Assembly (NCBI RefSeq): GCF_003072465.1 | Contig: NZ_CP025628.1 | Coordinates: 62,001-126,000 of the forward strand | Origin: Candidatus Kinetoplastibacterium sorsogonicusi | GTDB lineage: Bacteria > Pseudomonadota > Gammaproteobacteria > Burkholderiales > Burkholderiaceae_B | Direction: 5' to 3' | Length of the DNA: 64,000 nucleotides | Shown: positions 61,910-64,000 of the stretch, piece after piece | Position numbering within the stretch: position 1 is the stretch's first letter | Layout: each line of letters begins with the position of its first letter | Translations under genes and position numbers: made by a program | Notes under the pieces: generated by a model | What the model was told of the DNA's origin: nothing | Seen by the model: the letters and a program-made list of their open reading frames with translations, nothing else | Databases searched by the model: none

Positions 61910-62923
61910 ATGAACATCCGTGTAGCAATAAATGGATATGGTCGTATAGGAAGAAATATTTTGCGTGCTCTTTATGAGTCAAATAAAAAACATAATATTG
62001 ATATAGTCGCTATCAATGACTTATCTAATAATCTCAACACAACGGCTCATTTAACTAAATTTGACAGTGTTCATGGAAAATTTAATTGTGATATCCAGAT
62101 CGAAAAAAATACTTTAATTATTAATGGAGATAGAATTACAATGTTTTCAGATCGTAACCCAGAAAATATACCTTGGGGAGATCTAAAAGTAGATGTAGTT
62201 TTAGAGTGTACAGGAGCATTTACTTCCAAAGAAAAAGCAATGGTGCATATTAAAAGTGGTGCAAGAAAAGTTTTAATATCTGCACCAGGTGGTAATGATG
62301 TAGATGCAACAATAGTGTTTGGTGTAAATCATAATACTCTCAAATCAGCGCATAAAATAGTATCAAATGCTTCATGTACTACTAATTGTCTTGCTCCAAT
62401 TGTAAAAATTCTTAATGATAAAATTGGTATAGAAAATGGTCTTATGACTACAATACATTCTTATACAAATGATCAGGTATTAACAGATGTTTCACATAAA
62501 GACATAAGGAGAGCCAGATCTGCAACTATGAATATGATACCTACAAAAACAGGAGCCGCTGCTGCTGTGGGGCTTATTTTGCCAGAATTAAGTGGTAAAT
62601 TAGATGGTATATCTATTAGAGTCCCCACTATTAATGTTTCTTTAGTTGATTTATCTTTTATATCAAAAAATTATAGTAATACTGAAGAGATAAATAATTT
62701 TATAAAAGAAGCAGCTCATAATGAATTCAAGGGAATATTAGAATATAGTTCAGAATTATTGGTATCTTCAGATCATAATCATAATTCTTCTTCTAGCATA
62801 TTTGATTCTTCTTTAACTAAAGTTTCAGGTAAACTTGTAAAAGTTTATGCATGGTATGATAATGAATGGGGATTTTCTAATAGAATGTTAGATACAACTG
62901 TTGCTATGATGCTAGCTAAATAA
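61910..62923 (+). CDS. gapA: Glyceraldehyde-3-phosphate dehydrogenase
   Basis: GapA oxidises glyceraldehyde 3-phosphate to 1,3-bisphosphoglycerate with NAD. The 337-residue protein has the Rossmann start [14 protein letters not shown] near 7-20. The catalytic cysteine lies in [12 protein letters not shown] near 154-165, with the partner His in TIHSYTNDQ. The C-terminal [11 protein letters not shown] is near 317-327. An AGGAG site precedes the ATG. It is the second gene of the tkt-gapA-pgk operon. Confidence 0.97.
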   Translation: MNIRVAINGYGRIGRNILRALYESNKKHNIDIVAINDLSNNLNTTAHLTKFDSVHGKFNCDIQIEKNTLIINGDRITMFSDRNPENIPWGDLKVDVVLECTGAFTSKEKAMVHIKSGARKVLISAPGGNDVDATIVFGVNHNTLKSAHKIVSNASCTTNCLAPIVKILNDKIGIENGLMTTIHSYTNDQVLTDVSHKDIRRARSATMNMIPTKTGAAAAVGLILPELSGKLDGISIRVPTINVSLVDLSFISKNYSNTEEINNFIKEAAHNEFKGILEYSSELLVSSDHNHNSSSSIFDSSLTKVSGKLVKVYAWYDNEWGFSNRMLDTTVAMMLAK

Positions 62924-62964
62924 TACATCAAATAAATTTAAAAATAATTTTTTATAGGAAATTT

Positions 62965-64000
62965 ATGTCAATAAATAAGTTATCTAATATTATTAAATCA
63001 TTAGATATATCAAATAAAAAAGTATTTGTTAGATCTGATATGAATGTACCAATTAATGAAGATGGTTCAATCTCTGATGATACTCGCATACGTGCTTCAA
63101 TTCCTTGTATTAAAATGCTTTTAGATCATGGAGCAGCAGTAATGGTTACTTCTCATTTAGGAAGACCAACAGAAGGCATATATGATGAAAAATATTCGTT
63201 ATATAACATATCACAGAGATTATCCAAATTAATTGGTATGGAAGTACCTCTTATAAAAAATTGGATAAACGGAGTTTCGGTAAATTCAGGTCAAGTTGTT
63301 TTATTAGAAAATTGTAGATTTAATATAGGTGAAAAAAAGAATGATGAAATTCTTTCACGTTGTATAGCATCTTTATGTGATATTTATGTTAATGATGCTT
63401 TTGGTACAGCTCATAGAAAAGAAGCAACTACTTATGGTATTGCAAATTTTGTAAATTTAGCTTGTGCTGGACCTTTATTATGTAAAGAATTGGATTCATT
63501 AGATATGATATTTAATAATCCTAAAAAACCTCTAGTAGCTATAGTTGGAGGATCTAAAGTTTCTACAAAATTATCTATTTTAAAAAATTTATCTAAGAAA
63601 GTCGATAAAATGATAGTTGGTGGAGGTATTTTAAATACATTTATGTATTCTTTAAATTTACCTACAGGTAAGTCGTTAATAGAAAAAAATTTATCAAAAT
63701 CTGCTTTAGATATTATTGAAATAATGAAATTGAGAGGTGCTGATATACCAATTCCTATTGATGTAATTTGTTCTAATAATTGTAATCAAAATTCTATATC
63801 ATATAATAAAAATATTGCAGATATAGGGGATGATGATATGATTTTGGATCTAGGTCCTGCATCTATACTAATATTATCTAATATAATTGAAAATGCTGGC
63901 ACAATTATCTGGAATGGTCCACTAGGAGTCTTTGAATATGAACAATTTTCTAAAGGTACTGAATCAATTGCAAGATCTATTGCAAATACAGAAGCATTTT
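62965..64000 (+). CDS. pgk: Phosphoglycerate kinase, 5' part only
   Basis: Pgk makes ATP and 3-phosphoglycerate from 1,3-bisphosphoglycerate. The frame opens at ATG 62965, 41 bases after gapA with an AGGAAA site, and runs off the right edge after 345 codons with no stop. VFVRSDMNVPIN near residues 20-31 and TSHLGRPTEG near 61-70 are the substrate-site motifs. LLENCRFNIGE is near 112, and VAIVGGSKVSTKL near 192-204. About 50 C-terminal residues, including the last nucleotide-binding motif, lie outside the window. Confidence 0.96.
   Translation, partial: MSINKLSNIIKSLDISNKKVFVRSDMNVPINEDGSISDDTRIRASIPCIKMLLDHGAAVMVTSHLGRPTEGIYDEKYSLYNISQRLSKLIGMEVPLIKNWINGVSVNSGQVVLLENCRFNIGEKKNDEILSRCIASLCDIYVNDAFGTAHRKEATTYGIANFVNLACAGPLLCKELDSLDMIFNNPKKPLVAIVGGSKVSTKLSILKNLSKKVDKMIVGGGILNTFMYSLNLPTGKSLIEKNLSKSALDIIEIMKLRGADIPIPIDVICSNNCNQNSISYNKNIADIGDDDMILDLGPASILILSNIIENAGTIIWNGPLGVFEYEQFSKGTESIARSIANTEAF

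Overview
The window reads as a stretch of the chromosome of a genome-reduced, AT-rich betaproteobacterial endosymbiont. By eye only about a quarter of the bases are G or C, and the tRNA genes stand out as GC-rich islands. Gene order and families (zapD / Nudix-ThiE / DUF815 ATPase / argJ; ispE-tRNA-Gln-prs-rplY-pth-ychF; lptD-surA-rsmA; miaB-phoH-ybeY; queA-tgt-yajC-secD-secF; tkt-gapA-pgk) match the Alcaligenaceae. The extreme AT bias, very short intergenic gaps and lack of mobile DNA fit the trypanosomatid symbionts 'Candidatus Kinetoplastibacterium', probably one of the more AT-rich members. This assignment is inference from content and was not confirmed by a database search.

Layout. 1-3.2 kb: the 3' end of zapD, then a leftward run of argJ, a DUF815 ATPase and a Nudix/ThiE-like fusion. 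3.4-7.1 kb: tRNA-Phe, prfA-prmC-grxD-ubiX, and a carbonic anhydrase on the other strand. 7.2-11 kb: queC (apparently frameshifted at its 5' end), ilvD, an AI-2E/PerM family permease and tRNA-Leu. 11-18 kb: htpG, ffh, then leftward thiS, a threonine/serine dehydratase and metG. 18-24.2 kb: an Mrp ATPase without its N-terminal domain, tamA and tamB. 24.2-34.4 kb: dcd, an Orn/Lys/Arg decarboxylase, folA/thyA, coq7, a phosphomannomutase/phosphoglucomutase, an FAD-linked oxidase, mutM, lolB and ispE. 34.4-41.3 kb: tRNA-Gln, prs, rplY, pth, a CPBP membrane protease, ychF, coaD and groESL with a heat-shock-like promoter and a clear terminator. 41.5-49 kb: tRNA-Lys(CTT), lptD-surA-rsmA, mgtE, an acyl-CoA thioesterase, tRNA-Lys(TTT) and a tRNA cluster Ala/Glu/Asp. 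49-59.7 kb: leftward ybeY, phoH, miaB, secF, secD, yajC, tgt, queA, ubiD and rsmE. 59.8 kb to the end: tkt, gapA and the 5' part of pgk.

Together the genes cover translation and tRNA maturation, outer-membrane assembly (LptD, SurA, LolB, TamA/TamB), Sec export, chaperones, ubiquinone synthesis (UbiX, UbiD, Coq7), folate and dTMP synthesis, part of the queuosine pathway, carbon metabolism, and amino-acid steps of likely value to a host (ArgJ for ornithine, IlvD for branched-chain amino acids, a basic amino-acid decarboxylase for polyamines or agmatine). I found no insertion sequence, prophage, CRISPR array, toxin-antitoxin pair or secondary-metabolite locus, and no clearly new multi-gene system. 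The most unusual signals are small: the one-base frameshift in queC, an eight-G tract inside tamB, domain erosion in the Nudix/ThiE and Mrp proteins, and a set of long perfect inverted repeats in otherwise featureless gene-start regions.
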